Positions 1 to 10,107 of a stretch of 64,000 bases of DNA are shown piece after piece. Every line of letters starts with the position of its first letter. Positions within the stretch are counted from its first letter, which is position 1. Source of the stretch: Vombatus ursinus. Its lineage: Eukaryota; Chordata; Mammalia; Diprotodontia; Vombatidae. The stretch covers positions 4,756,683 through 4,820,682 of the forward strand of contig NW_020954687.1 of assembly GCF_900497805.2 (NCBI RefSeq). The letters are read 5' to 3'. The notes beneath the pieces were generated by a model that made no database searches, was not told where the DNA came from, and was given only the letters and a program-made list of their open reading frames with translations. Made by a program: the position numbers and the translations under genes.

Positions 1-41
1 GAACACTTTGCAAAACTTAAAGTGCTATATAAATTCTAGCT
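1..41 (+). mobile_element. MIR 3' end
   Basis: The window opens in the 3' end of a MIR/CORE-SINE: a TTTGCAAAACTT stretch runs into AAAGTGCTATATAAATT and CTAGCT, the usual end of these SINEs in marsupials. The rest lies upstream of the window. Confidence 0.7.
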
Positions 42-96
42 GTACTAGTGGGGAGGGGTACTAATGACTTTGTCACTTATAACAATAATCGCTAGA

Positions 97-337
97 GTAT
101 TTATATAGTACTTACTATGTGCCAGACACTGTGCTAAACATTTTACAATTATTATCACATCTGATCCTCACAACAACCCTGGGAGGTAAGTGATATTATT
201 ATCCCCATTTCATAGCTGAGGAAACTGAGGAAAACAGAGGTGGAGTGACTTGGACAGGGTCAGGTGGGGACCAAGGCTGGATTTGAACTCAGGTCTTCCT
301 GACTCTAGGCTGGCACTCTATCCACCAGGCTACCTAG
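97..337 (-). mobile_element. MIR SINE, near full length
   Basis: Reverse-oriented MIR. It reads TACTTACTATGTGCCAG, TCCTCACAACAACCCT, CCCCATTTCATAG, GAGGAAACTGAGG, then the reversed tRNA-like head (GGATTTGAACTCAGG; CCACCAGGCTACCTAG). The head is intact to its 5' end near 337. MIR is an ancient, inactive tRNA-derived SINE mobilised by L2. Confidence 0.9.
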
Positions 338-458
338 ATTCCTTATTTGAGCCTCCCACCATATTTGGTATCAGGCAGAAGGACTTTCCAGTGAAATGTA
401 ATGACTGAGCCTTCCTATATTCCCAACCAGAAAAAGAAGTTGAGGTTAAAAAAATAAA

Positions 459-610
459 GGTGCTATTATTATTCCCATTTTACAAATAAGAAAACTGAGG
501 CAAACAGCTTAAGTGACTTGCCCAAGGTCACACACAGCTAAAAAGATTTAGAGTCAGCACTCAAATCCAGGTCCTCCTGACTTAAAAGTTTAGAAATCCA
601 CCACTATGTT
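459..610 (-). mobile_element. MIR SINE fragment
   Basis: Second reversed MIR, lacking the L2-like tail. Visible parts are the CCCATTTTACAAATAAG and AAACTGAGG core, GACTTGCCCAAGGTCACAC, and a decayed box B region. It is in the same orientation as the copy just upstream. Confidence 0.85.
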
Positions 611-1344
611 TCTCATAAATTTATCTGTAACCTCCCTTTATGAGGAGGAGAAAGGAATGACATGGTACAACTGCTAACATTTGTTGGGGTACTTTTTAAA
701 CATAAATTTACCATTTTTGACATGTATAATTCACTGCTGTTTTCTGGGAGTCTGTGCTTTGAAAATATGACTACAGAAATATGCATGGGATTAGAATAAA
801 ACCCTTTCCTTACTAATCAGTTTTCAATTCAGACTTCACTTAGCATGTTGCACTGACAGAATAAGACAACTGCATGAGCACCTAGGACTGAGAAGGCTTT
901 TTGTCCTGGGGTGGCATGAGTGTCATCCAGAGAGCATGCTTTTCCTGAATAGACAGTTTCATCATTGCATTTTAGCTTCCTCTGTCTGAAGAGACAATTG
1001 CATTACACAAACAATTCTGTTGCAATTGTATATATTGTATTGTTATGACAGAAACGTTAATTTATTTTGCACTAAAGCTGTGGTAAAGCTCTTCAAAACA
1101 AAAGGAAGTATTATGGGATAGTTCCCATTTCCAACTTTAAGGGGAAACAACAATTCTCCCTGCAATACTTACATTCAATCAATACTGGATTTAGATAGGT
1201 CTCTCTGCTCATCAAATAGCCTCAGACTATTAGCTTCTTTGAAATAGAATTTGTTGTTCTAAATAACAGATTAAAATAAAATCTGAAGAAAGAAGCCTTT
1301 AACTATCTAAAGCAGTCAGTCTGGGTTTCATAGGATAATGTGGG
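611..1344. other. Unique AT-rich stretch
   Basis: No repeat or gene recognised. Five ACAAT/ATTGT pentamers, two inside palindromic CAATTG, cluster within 994-1043. This is compatible with a SOX-type binding cluster but is also expected at some rate in AT-rich DNA. Confidence 0.4.
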
Positions 1345-1532
1345 GCATATATGGGAAATACATTGGATTGGCAGGCAGAGGACATAGGTTTGAATCATGG
1401 CTCTGCCACTTTGATATCTGTGTGACCTTAGGAAAGAAGCTTAAACTATCAGGGTCCTAGTTTCCTCATCTTCAAAATCAGAGGTTTGGTGAGATCATCT
1501 CTAAGGCTAAACTAGTTCAAAGAACTGTGAGA
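1345..1532 (+). mobile_element. MIR3 / Ther-2-type SINE
   Basis: The tRNA-like head (ATTGGATTGGCAGGCAGAGG, then GGTTTGAATCATGG and CTCTGCCACTTT) is followed by TGTGTGACCTTAGG and a tail like that of L3 (GAGATCATCTCTAAGG, AACTGTGA). An L3-like tail in place of an L2-like tail points to MIR3, the partner SINE of L3. Confidence 0.75.
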
Positions 1533-2314
1533 ATACTTATATGACATTGTAAGGGTGAACAAGGATCCACAAAGCATCTTTTAAATATTTATTGATGAAT
1601 AATTCTGGCTTTCTTCAATATTTGAAGCATTTATGAATATTCATGAGTTTTTTCTCATTACTTTTAGCAGCAATTAATATACACAGCCAATGCACTCTAT
1701 TGTACAAACCATCATGTATGATCAGTTGAACCCAAGTAGCATCTACTAGAGGGTTCCTAAGTCTTGTACTTTTTATTAAAAATCTCATTTTAACATAATT
1801 GCTCTCAACTGATTTTGATGTTTGGTAATTTGCAACATGAAAATCATATAAAGAATATACTGTTTGCCAAAGCCCAGAGCTAAAGAGTAGAAGTCAACAA
1901 TCAATCCTAAAGTTTTCAGTTAATCAAATTCATTTGAAAAATTGTTACAATATTTTCAAAGTGACAGGCAAAGCCATAACTCGGGTGGGACAACTGGAGC
2001 TTTGATTTAGAATGCCAAAATTTAGAGGGTGCTTAAAGCACTATCCCGGGCTCCACACTCAGACCAGAGACCCCAACCTCTACATCTCCAGAAGTAACCA
2101 ATGGTTTAGCAGCATAGAACCATCCTATTTTCATATGAGCACATTTTCTTCTCCCAAGTGGCCATACCTCATATGAATCCCTCTTAGCCCCATATTGCCC
2201 TAGGCATGAAAATTCCAAGTTGTGGCCCTGGTGATAGTGTACTCTGTCAGGAATATATGGATTAGAATTGAACTCACTGTGTCTCTGGAACAGCAAAGAT
2301 TTTTTATCTAATTT
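1533..2314. other. Unique sequence, no gene recognised
   Basis: No repeat signature was seen. A 94-codon minus-strand frame (2033-2317) is the longest here. It has no domain I recognise, no splice context and no poly(A) tract, so I do not call it a gene. Confidence 0.4.
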
Positions 2315-2432
2315 CATTCAAGAGAACAAGCATTAAAGCATCTACTAAGTGTATGGCACTGTACAAAGTGTAGGGGTATACAAAGATGGTTGTGAAACAT
2401 TCCTGAATCCAAAGAACTTAACTTCTACTGTA
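2315..2432 (-). mobile_element. L2 LINE 3' end, degraded
   Basis: A reversed L2 terminus: CAAGCATTAAAGCATCTACTAAGTG, ATGGCACTGT, GGGGTATACAAAGA and AAAGAACTTA follow the order of the marsupial L2 3' end. Heavily decayed. Confidence 0.65.
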
Positions 2433-3125
2433 CTCTTGCAAATACACTGCCATTGTCCTAATCAATGGCATGGGAGGAACATGTAGAATCATCAAACTTG
2501 AGGTGGTCAAACAAAATTAATCAGAATGGCTCTTTCCTAGGGTACTCTGAATTCACCTCTACCCATGCCCTGTCACTCCAAATATGCCCCATTACTACAA
2601 GCAACTTTGTGCTTTGGTTGTAAAGAAGAAGAGAAAAATGTTGGAAGGGAATTAAGAAAAAGAATTGAGGATAAGAAAAGAAATCTAGAGAGAAGTCTGG
2701 GAGCAGTTTGCATCTGCTAAGACAAAGGGGAGTAGAATTAAAGCCAACAGTTTGAATATATGAGCATATACATTGGGCAGTCCACTTTCCTTTTTTACAT
2801 CGTAAATCGAGGAGGCTAAATATTATTGTTAAATAAATCTGTTTGTATGGTCTACACAATACCAAAAGAGTTAGAAGAAAATAAAATATTCCATCAATCA
2901 TTTTTGAGTGGGAAACCAATTATTGGGATATAACCAAAAAGGAGCTCTGTAGTCTGGAAAAAATAAACTTTACCAAGTGTCTGCGTGCTTCACTTACATG
3001 AAAAGAAATGTTAATACACAATTAGGATTTGGTTCATTTTTACAAAATATCTTTCAAGTACATAAGTAAATACTTGAAATTTCTAAATTCAATGTTAACT
3101 GAAGACAATGATAATTTAGTTACCA
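2433..3125. other. Unique AT-rich sequence
   Basis: No element or gene recognised. The 132-codon minus-strand frame (2521-2919) has low-complexity hydrophobic composition and no motif I know; it is treated as chance. Confidence 0.4.
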
Positions 3126-3465
3126 ATGAGAGGAGTTTATATTTGGTCCTAGAAGTGATAGGGAGTCTAAGCAGGTTATTGAGTGGGGTAGTGGTATGGT
3201 CCGACCTGCACTTCAGGAAAATCACTTTGGCATCTGTGTAGAAGATGGATTAGAGTGGGGGAACACTTTAGACAGGAAGATCAATTAGTAGGCAACTGAT
3301 AGTCTAGGTGAGATGTGATAAGTGTCTGAACTAGGTTGGTGGTTTGGGGAGCGGAAAGTAAGTGACGGATGCAGGAGATAGTCAGGAGGTAGAAAAGGCA
3401 AGATTTGGCAAATGATTGAAGACGTGAGGTGATTAAATGTGAAGAACTAGGGATGACAACTATTG
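3126..3465 (-). mobile_element. L2 LINE, C-terminal RT region
   Basis: Reversed L2 interior. GAGTTTATATTTGGTCCTAG, GTGATAGGGAGTC, GGTCCGACCTGCACTTCAGG and ATCACTTTGGCATC follow the marsupial L2 order, then GATGGATTAGAGTGGGG. Both small frames over it (3029-3241 and the opposite strand) are by-products of this repeat. Confidence 0.85.
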
Positions 3466-4400
3466 ACTATGTAGTACTGCAATTCTTCATGATATTTCTA
3501 AATTGAACAATAGAAAACTGGTTAAACCAATCAGTTTTGGATTTTTATGCTATTCTAGGATCATTATATAATTTGAACATGAAACTGTTCCTGAGAAGAA
3601 TCATGATGGGCCTCTTTATTTGTTAATTTTAGATGAAGTCTATTACATGTTAGCACAAATACACCTTTTCCTGGAGTGAATTTGCTCTTATATCTAATCA
3701 TCTGGGGAACTTCAAAATTAAAAGCTAGAAAATATACTATTAATTACTGTCTTTCATCAAAGCTTCTCTAAGTCCTTGATTAATAATAATAACTATTCTC
3801 TTTTATAGATGGAGGCTAAGAGAACTAAAAGCCAGGATTATCATTTAATAGTGAAGCTGAGACAAAAGCTAATTCTTACTGCCAAACCTCAGACCCCAGT
3901 ACTAACCACAATTTGATTTTTTATGCTCCATCAGTCAAAGTAACTATCAACTTTACTACTGACTTTTTGTTCTAGAATAATACCATTTCTCAATTCTATA
4001 ACCCTGGTTAAATATGAGAAAAATTTAGAATAAAATTGTGACAAAGGGTATCATTTCATTTATACCTAATACTCACAAAGACCCTGAAGACCATAGCAAA
4101 CAAAAGTCATTTGCCTTACTTTCATTTGAATCTATTTAAAGTGAATGAAGTCCTTGATATATAGTCTCTGAACTGTTACAATATGGCAGCCATTATGCCG
4201 AAGGAAACAATGACATAATTTATCTTCACCTGTGATTTTACTTATATTCTACCCCTAATAAATCGATTATGAACTAACTGCTCATGTTCTTATTTTTGTA
4301 AGGTACCTATAAACTGTGCTTGAGTTTCCATTATAGCAAATGAATAGTTTGGCATAAATGTGTAAGGGTAAAGGATGGCCACAGTGGTTACACCCAGCAT
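3466..4400. other. Unique AT-rich sequence
   Basis: No confident feature. A possible, very decayed reversed MIR core lies near 3800-3905 (TTTTATAGATGGAGGCTAAGAG), too weak to call. Confidence 0.35.
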
Positions 4401-4401
4401 A

Positions 4402-5005
4402 ATCAGTCAGTCAGTTAGCATTTATTAAGTGCCAACTATATGCCAGGTATTTGCTAAGCACTAGAGGTAAAAAGAGAGGCAAAAAATAGTCCCTGCTTCT
4501 AAGGAGCTCATAGTCTCAAAGAAGATACNNNNNNNNNNNNNNNNNNNNNNNNNNNNNNNNNNNNNNNNNNNNNNNNNNNNNNNNNNNNNNNNNNNNNNNN
4601 NNNNNNNNNNNNNNNNNNNNNNNNNNNNNNNNNNNNNNNNNNNNNNNNNNNNNNNNNNNNNNNNNNNNNNNNNNNNNNNNNNNNNNNNNNNNNNNNNNNN
4701 NNNNNNNNNNNNNNNNNNNNNNNNNNNNNNNNNNNNNNNNNNNNNNNNNNNNNNNNNNNNNNNNNNNNNNNNNNNNNNNNNNNNNNNNNNNNNNNNNNNN
4801 NNNNNNNNNNNNNNNNNNNNNNNNNNNNNNNNNNNNNNNNNNNNNNNNNNNNNNNNNNNNNNNNNNNNNNNNNNNNNNNNNNNNNNNNNNNNNNNNNNNN
4901 NNNNNNNNNNNNNNNNNNNNNNNNNNNNGAATGTACTAACATTGAGGAGGATTGGGGAAAGTTGCCTATAAAAGGTAGAATTTTAGCTAGGACTTTGATG
5001 AAAGG
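4402..5005 (-). mobile_element. L2 LINE 3' end spanning the assembly gap
   Basis: Left of the gap: CAGTCAGTCAGTTAGCATTT, TATGCCAGGTAT, AGTCCCTGCTTCTAAGG. Right of the gap: ACATTGAGGAGGATTGGGG, then AGGTAGAATTTTAGCTAGG. Both are successive pieces of the reversed L2 3' region, so the gap lies inside one L2. In the copy at 53.9-54.1 kb these landmarks are separated by only about 90 bases. Confidence 0.8.
4529..4928. other. Assembly gap (400 N)
   Basis: A run of exactly 400 N. The minus-strand frame that appears to cross it is an artefact. The round length suggests an estimated size. Confidence 0.99.
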
Positions 5006-5307
5006 AAATTGTTTATGAAAGAATATTTGAATTCTGTTGGAAGGGAAGCTTCTGGTCCAAATGTGCTTTTGACAACACATTGCGCTATTTCAAAGGATCT
5101 CTAATTTCATCTATGTGGGTATCTGTTCTATGAGACTATATCACAATTTATCCTACTTTCTCATGCTGTGTCATTGTTTTCTTACACATCTTCATGTTGG
5201 GACACAATCAGGAGGCTATGAAAAGAACAAAATAAATAGGTCATACAGACAGCATATATGACATAACATTAAGAACCTTTCTTGATGCACCCCCGACACT
5301 GTCGTTT
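5006..5307. other. Unique sequence
   Basis: Nothing recognised between the gap-spanning L2 and the next L2 end. Confidence 0.4.
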
Positions 5308-5476
5308 TCTATTTGCTTGTCTCCCTCTTCAAACTATTTAGTGTTTACTTAACTATATACATGTTGCATCCTCCAGTAGAATGGAAGGTTTTTAGGGCCA
5401 GTACCATGCCCTTTTTTTGCCTTTTTGTCCCCAGTATCCAGCATAGTGCCTTGCACTTAAAAGGAAATTGTTGAGT
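5308..5476 (+). mobile_element. L2 LINE 3' end
   Basis: Forward L2 terminus: TTGCTTGTCTCCCTC, CCAGTAGAATGGAAGG, GTCCCCAGTATCCAGC, ATAGTGCCTTGCAC. Ends before the usual TAATAAATG repeats. Confidence 0.8.
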
Positions 5477-5519
5477 ATGTGAAGTAAAAATAGGCTCCTA
5501 GAATTAGAAGGTACCATAT

Positions 5520-5755
5520 GTTTTTATTTAATTTTAAAATATACTAAATACATTTTATTTTTCCATTACCTTCATTTCTACATATATGTCTCTTTCCTTT
5601 CTACCTAGCAGACCATCCCTTGTAACACTGAAAGAGAAAAAAATATCAGTTCAGCATATATCAATTAGTTTAACAATATGTGGAATATTTATACAATCCT
5701 AAACATCTTTTTTTGTACATGCCATCTAGACAAAGGAAAATGCAGGGTAGAGATA
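5520..5755 (-). mobile_element. Old L1 3' UTR-type fragment
   Basis: Reversed L1 3' UTR-like pattern: CAGACCATCCCTTGTAAC, an A-rich stretch, CAGTTCAGCATATATC and ACAATATGTGGAAT. The same order occurs at 30.1-30.3 kb, where it continues into L1 ORF2 sequence; this copy ends in the UTR. Confidence 0.6.
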
Positions 5756-6045
5756 TGGAAGGAAGCTTAGGAGATAAAATAGACTGATTATGGAATCCTT
5801 GTGGAGGCATTGCCTAGACATTTTTGAACTCTTGAACATTTATCTTTCCATATTGTAATTGTAAAGAATTCATAAAAACTAAATGCATAGCTGACTGTGC
5901 TTTTTTTCAAAATATAAAAAATGTTAAGAGGTAGAAGTTAAATAATTTTCCCACAGGGACAATTACTTTAGTTTCTACAACAAATTTTTAAAAATTGAAT
6001 TGTGCATTTTATTTGTTATAGGAGACATATGAATATCTCTTATTA
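5756..6045. other. Unique AT-rich sequence
   Basis: Nothing recognised. Confidence 0.4.
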
Positions 6046-6258
6046 AAAAGTAACACTAATAACAATTTCTATTGATTTAGTGTTTTATAGGTACAAAGCA
6101 TTTTATGCATATCATATCTCATTTGCAAGAAAACAACCATGTGAGATACTATTATTGAAAATGTTAAGTGATTTACCCAAGATCACACAGTTAATATATG
6201 ACAGGGCAAGAAATATTTGGCTCTTCTGACAACAAGTCGGATTCCCTTTCCAAATAAT
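6046..6258 (-). mobile_element. MIR SINE
   Basis: Reversed MIR: GTTTTATAGGTACAAAGC, ATCTCATTTGC, GTGATTTACCCAAGATCAC, then a decayed head (GACAACAAGTCGGATTCCC). The eroded internal part shows old age. Confidence 0.8.
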
Positions 6259-6360
6259 TTCAGGTATTTATTATATCACATTCATATAATTTAAAATGCA
6301 TCAGTTTTTTGTAAGGAGGCATTTACTTCTCTTATTGAAATGCAAAGGAAAAAGTTGCCC

Positions 6361-7900
6361 TTCTTGCTAATTCATACATCTCTACATGCCCAAGTCACCT
6401 CATTCCATCCCATCTTCTCTAGTAAATCACCCCATCTAATAACCCCACTCTCATTCATTTTTAATCTCTCCTTGTCTACTTGCTACTTTCCTACTTCCTA
6501 CAAATATGCCCATGTCTCCTCCACCCTCAAAAATAAAACCACTTTATCCATCACTTCATCCATTTCTGGTAGGTATAGTTGCATATCTCTCATGCTTTTT
6601 GTGGCTAAACTTGAGAAGACTGTCTATCTTAGCTTCCTCCACTTCCTTTCCCCTCTCTCTCTTCTGAACTCCTTATAGTCTGACTTGTGTCCTCATCATT
6701 TAACTGAAACTGTTCCCTTCAGGGTTACTAATGATCTTGTAACTGCCAAATTAACTGCCATTTTCTCAATCTTCATAGTTCTTTATTTCTCTGCAGCTTA
6801 TGACAGTGTCAATTACCCTCTTCTCCTTGATATTCTCTTTTTTCTAGCTTTTGGTGAGACTACGTTGTCCTGATTTTCCCCTACCTATCTGACCAGTCTT
6901 CTACAGTCTCCTTTGTTCAATTTTCACCAAGGTCCTGCACACTAACTGAAGATGTCCCCCAAGGCTCTGTGCTGGGCCTTCTTACTTTCTCCTATACAAT
7001 TGGTATCTTGGCAATCTCATCAGCAATCATGACTTTAATTATCATCTCTATGCTAATGATTCTTAAATCTACTTCCAACCCTAACCTTTCTGCTGACCTC
7101 CAGTCTCCACTACCATTGAATATCTCCAACTGGATGGCCTATATACATTTTAAACTTTACATGTCCAAAACTGAACTAATGATCTTCCTTTCCAACCTTC
7201 ACCTTCTTCCTAACTTCTCTATTAGTATAGAAGGTACCATCATGCTCCCAGGCATCCAGGTTCATAACCTAGGTGTCATCCTCGACTCCTCAGTTTCTCT
7301 TACCCCCCTTATCTAATCTATTACCAAGTCCTGACCATTTTACCTTCTTAACATCTCTCATATGTGGCCCCACCCTCTTCTCTCCTCTGATATTGTGACC
7401 ACAATGTACAGGACCTCCTCTTCTCACACTTGGATTATTTCTACAGCTGACTGGGTGGTTGTCCTTTCACATGTCTCCCCACTACACTCCATTTTCTACT
7501 CAGCTACCAAAATGATCTTCCTCAAGTGCATGTCTGAATATGCCACCCACACACACACATTCAGTAAACTTCAGTGTCTTCAGAATCAAATATAAAGTCT
7601 CCTTCTTGGCATTCTGAGTAATTCATGATCTGCCTTCCCAGTTTTCTTTACTCTCATGTAACGTGACCCAATGACACTAACATCCTTGCTGTTCATCACA
7701 TAAGACACTCCATGTCCCAACTCCAGGCACTGGCTATCTATGCCCCTCCTCATTTCAGTCTTTTGGATTCCCTGGTTTCCTTCAAGTCCTAGCTAAAACC
7801 CCATCTTCTACAAGAAGCCTGTCCTAATATCCTTTAATGCTAGAACCTTCCCTCTGTGAGTTATCTCTAATTTACTATATATGTAAATATATATGTGTGT
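6361..7900 (+). mobile_element. L2 LINE, RT domain to 3' end
   Basis: This is the longest uninterrupted L2 in the window. Successive frames read RT landmarks in order: near 6800 a motif ending YDSVNYPLLLDIL (family FDSVNH.LLLDTL), near 6965 QGSVLGLL, near 7130 NWMAYIHFKLYMSKTELMIF, near 7265 LGVILDSSVSL, then YSATKMIFLK. The YADD region near 7050 (TATGCTAATGATTCTTAA) reads YAND. It continues through CTTCTACAAGAAGCCTGTCC to a decayed 3' end near 7900. Frames at 6340-6678, 6685-6873, 6969-7316 and 7362-7595 are fragments of it, broken by several stops and frame changes. It is a 5'-truncated, long-dead copy. The L2 machinery also moved the MIRs around it. Confidence 0.92.
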
Positions 7901-7957
7901 ATGAAATAACAGTCAGCCTTCCATCATAATGCAATAATCTGCCTTCTGATTAATCAC

Positions 7958-8525
7958 TGATGAGGATGGTATCTGGACCCCAGAAAGGAAAAACCCTGCA
8001 CTTTCCCATATGGCCAAATCTCTGACATTTGCCTGAGGCTATAATCTCATCAACTGGACTTTCATTGTGGCTAAACCCAACATCTTAATTCTCTGTCACC
8101 CTTAACCTAGCCTAGCCCTCCATTGTCTTACCTCCCTATGCCCCCCCACTTCCCACCCTTAATCCTAGCTAGGCTCCATTCTCCCTTGGCCAGGTGGTCC
8201 AGGTCCCTGGCATTCTGTTACCTCACAGTCCCTGCAGACTATTTGGCCACTTCTAGATTTCTCCCACAGTCTTTCTGTATATAAGGTCCATCTTGTCTCC
8301 ATCAAGGTGCTCAGATTCTTAAAATCTAGCTACTGCTCACTTTCCTTAAGAACCTAGCCAATAGCTCACAAATGTTCAGATTCCTTAAGAGTCTGGCCAA
8401 TATGACGGATGTTCTAATAAACCTTGTCTTTGACTGAAAGAAGGCTTGGGTTGAATTCTTTTGGGCAGGACCCATGTGTTGTGATTTTGGGGAGCCAACC
8501 CCTAAACCCTTAAACCTCAACATCA
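7958..8525 (+). mobile_element. Solo LTR of an endogenous retrovirus (copy 1)
   Basis: About 570 bases beginning TGATG and ending in CA, with a TATA box (TATATAAG, 8278-8285) and a polyadenylation signal AATAAA (8416-8421) in LTR-like order. A related copy in the same orientation lies at 61853-62397. No internal viral region adjoins it, so it is a solo LTR. The two copies differ by roughly 10-15% over their first 120 bases by eye, so the family is old. No clear target-site duplication was found, and the retrovirus class is not determined. Confidence 0.8.
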
Positions 8526-8661
8526 ATTCTCACCCTCCTTTTCTCTGGGTCTGAGATATTTTATTGATTTGTAACAAAGGAATGTCTGTATTTTCTTTTC
8601 CTGTCCAGGTTATCAGAGTGTACTCCAAAGATGCAAAAGGGCACATTTAGACTTGTTGTAA

Positions 8662-8790
8662 TCAGTCAATCAACAAATACTTATTGTCTGCTATGTGCCA
8701 GCTATGATGTTAGCACTGGGGATACAAAAACAAAGAATAAAACAATATTAAATCGCAGCAATCTTACATTCTATTAGGGAAGACAACATA
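8662..8790 (-). mobile_element. L2 LINE 3' end
   Basis: CAGTCAATCAACAAATAC, TGCTATGTGCCAGC, ACTGGGGATACAAAAAC and ATTCTATTAGGGAAGAC match the reversed L2 terminus. It is followed at once by microsatellite DNA. Confidence 0.85.
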
Positions 8791-8930
8791 CACACACATA
8801 GACACACACATTTATACACATATGTGTATGTATGTATATGTATGCATGTGTGTAAATGTATGCATGTATGTGTAAGTGGGTATGTATGTATATGTGTTTG
8901 TGTATATGTACATGTGTGTGTTATTTGTGC
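8788..8930. repeat. Microsatellite cluster (CA)n/(TATG)n
   Basis: Imperfect ACAC and TATG/TGTA arrays. The overlapping cysteine/tyrosine-rich and threonine/histidine-rich frames on both strands are simple-sequence translations, not genes. Confidence 0.95.
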
Positions 8931-8943
8931 ATAGTTACTTGCA

Positions 8944-9095
8944 TACAATCTCTCCCATTAGACTGCGAGGTCTTTGAGAATAGGACCTTGTTTTGCCTTT
9001 CTTTGTATCCTCATATTTCATCTTCCAGAAACTTGCCTATTATGTGCCTAGCACATAATAAGTAAGTATTTAATAAATGTTTATTCACTGACTGA
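8944..9095 (+). mobile_element. L2 LINE 3' end with an internal foreign patch
   Basis: CTCTCCCATTAGACTGCGAGG, TTTGCCTTTCTTTGTATCC and GTGCCTAGCACATAATAAG to TTAATAAATGTTTATTC are the L2 3' end. Between them, 9011-9035 does not fit L2 and is repeated exactly at 12515-12539. Confidence 0.85.
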
Positions 9096-9179
9096 TATCT
9101 TCCAAATCATGGAAAATGGAAAAAGATGAGATAAGACTGGAGATAGACAAAAGGTATAGCTAATTTTTTTAAAGAAAGA

Positions 9180-9362
9180 AGGCAGATTCTTCAAACTACA
9201 GCCTGTGAGTTTGACTTTCTGTCCTACTCAAATTCTAGAATACATCATTAAAGGGATAATCTGTCAGTACTTAAAAAGGGAAGCAGACATCACCAATACC
9301 TTTGCAGCCTCAACATGAGCAGGTTAACAAACTAATCTCATTTCCTTTTCATCTTTAGATCT
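9180..9362 (+). mobile_element. CR1/L3 LINE, RT N-terminal region
   Basis: ACTACAGCCTGTGAGTTTGAC, CAAATTCTAGAATACATC, ATTAAAGGGATAAT and AACAAACTAATCTCATTTCC follow the vertebrate CR1/L3 RT block (NYRPVSLT, then KILE, then a QTNLISF-like segment). A short internal fragment with both ends missing. Confidence 0.7.
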
Positions 9363-9586
9363 TGAATTGATTTGAAGATGGAATTTACTAGGTATGAATG
9401 CAAAATTTTATACCTACATTTGAAGGCCCACCTGTAAAAGTAAAGGAAGGGAAAGATATTTATAGAGCAGAGTTCATGAACAAAATGCCTGTTGATTTCA
9501 ATGGAATGAATATACGAATTAATATAAGTCAACAATAATTATATAGTAGCCAAGAAATGATAAAGCAATCTTAAACTGCAATGCCA

Positions 9587-9775
9587 GAACTAGGTGGATC
9601 TAGTGGATGGAATGCTAGGGTTGGAGGCAAGAAGACATGAAATCCAATCTCATCTCCATCATTTAGCAGCTGCATAGCCCTAGGAAAACCACATAGCCTC
9701 ATTTTCCTGATCAGTAAAGTGAGAATAATAATACCTGTAGAACTTCATTCTCAGAATTGTTGTGAATATAAAAAA
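9587..9775 (+). mobile_element. MIR SINE, outer copy, 5' part
   Basis: AACTAGGTGGATCTAGTGG, GAGGCAAGAAGACATG, TTAGCAGCTGCATAGCCC, CATTTTCCTGATCAG and AGAATTGTTGTGAA form a MIR whose tail resumes at 10002. A reversed MIR separates the two parts. Confidence 0.8.
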
Positions 9776-9795
9776 AATAGTAAACTTTACATAAA

Positions 9796-9992
9796 AACTC
9801 AAAGGTTTGCAAAATGATTTATATGCATTTAATCATTTGAACTTCACAACAACCTCACTAGGTCTTGGTGTAATTTTTATCCCATTTTACGGATGAGGAA
9901 ACTGAGGTTAAGTGACTTGCCAAGTGTCAGAAGCAGGATTGAAACACAGGTTCTCCTGATTCCAAGTCCTCAATCCTTGCTCATCACTATGC
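9796..9992 (-). mobile_element. MIR SINE nested in another MIR
   Basis: Reversed MIR: AGGTTTGCAAAATG, TTTGAACTTCACAAC, CCCATTTTACGGATGAGG, GTGACTTGCCAAG, then the head (GGATTGAAACACAGG). It lies between two parts of a forward MIR, so it inserted later. Confidence 0.85.
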
Positions 9993-10001
9993 TTTTTTTT
10001 T

Positions 10002-10066
10002 AATGAGATACTGTATGTGTAACACCTTTGCATACCTTAAAGCATCATGTAAACAATAGTTTTTAT
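10002..10066 (+). mobile_element. MIR SINE, outer copy, 3' part
   Basis: GAGATACTGTATGTGTAAC, CCTTTGCATACCTTAAAGC and AATAGTTTTTATT continue the MIR consensus from the point where the copy at 9587 stops. Confidence 0.75.
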
Positions 10067-10107
10067 TGTGTTCATAATGAGGGATGTGGTAGCTTCCTTG
10101 TATTTTC

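Noticed and set aside
2033-2919. Minus-strand frames of 94 and 132 codons as possible genes
   Set aside because: No recognised domain, no splice or poly(A) context, and composition like random AT-rich DNA; the second is hydrophobic low complexity.
4508-5080. 190-codon minus-strand frame
   Set aside because: It is produced by reading through the 400-base gap; the flanks are L2.
8278-8421. TATA box and AATAAA as a host promoter or gene end
   Set aside because: Both lie in the expected places of a solo LTR, so a host gene is not implied.
8788-8930. CRISPR-like or other ordered repeat array
   Set aside because: The arrays are microsatellites with no unique spacers; the organism is a vertebrate.
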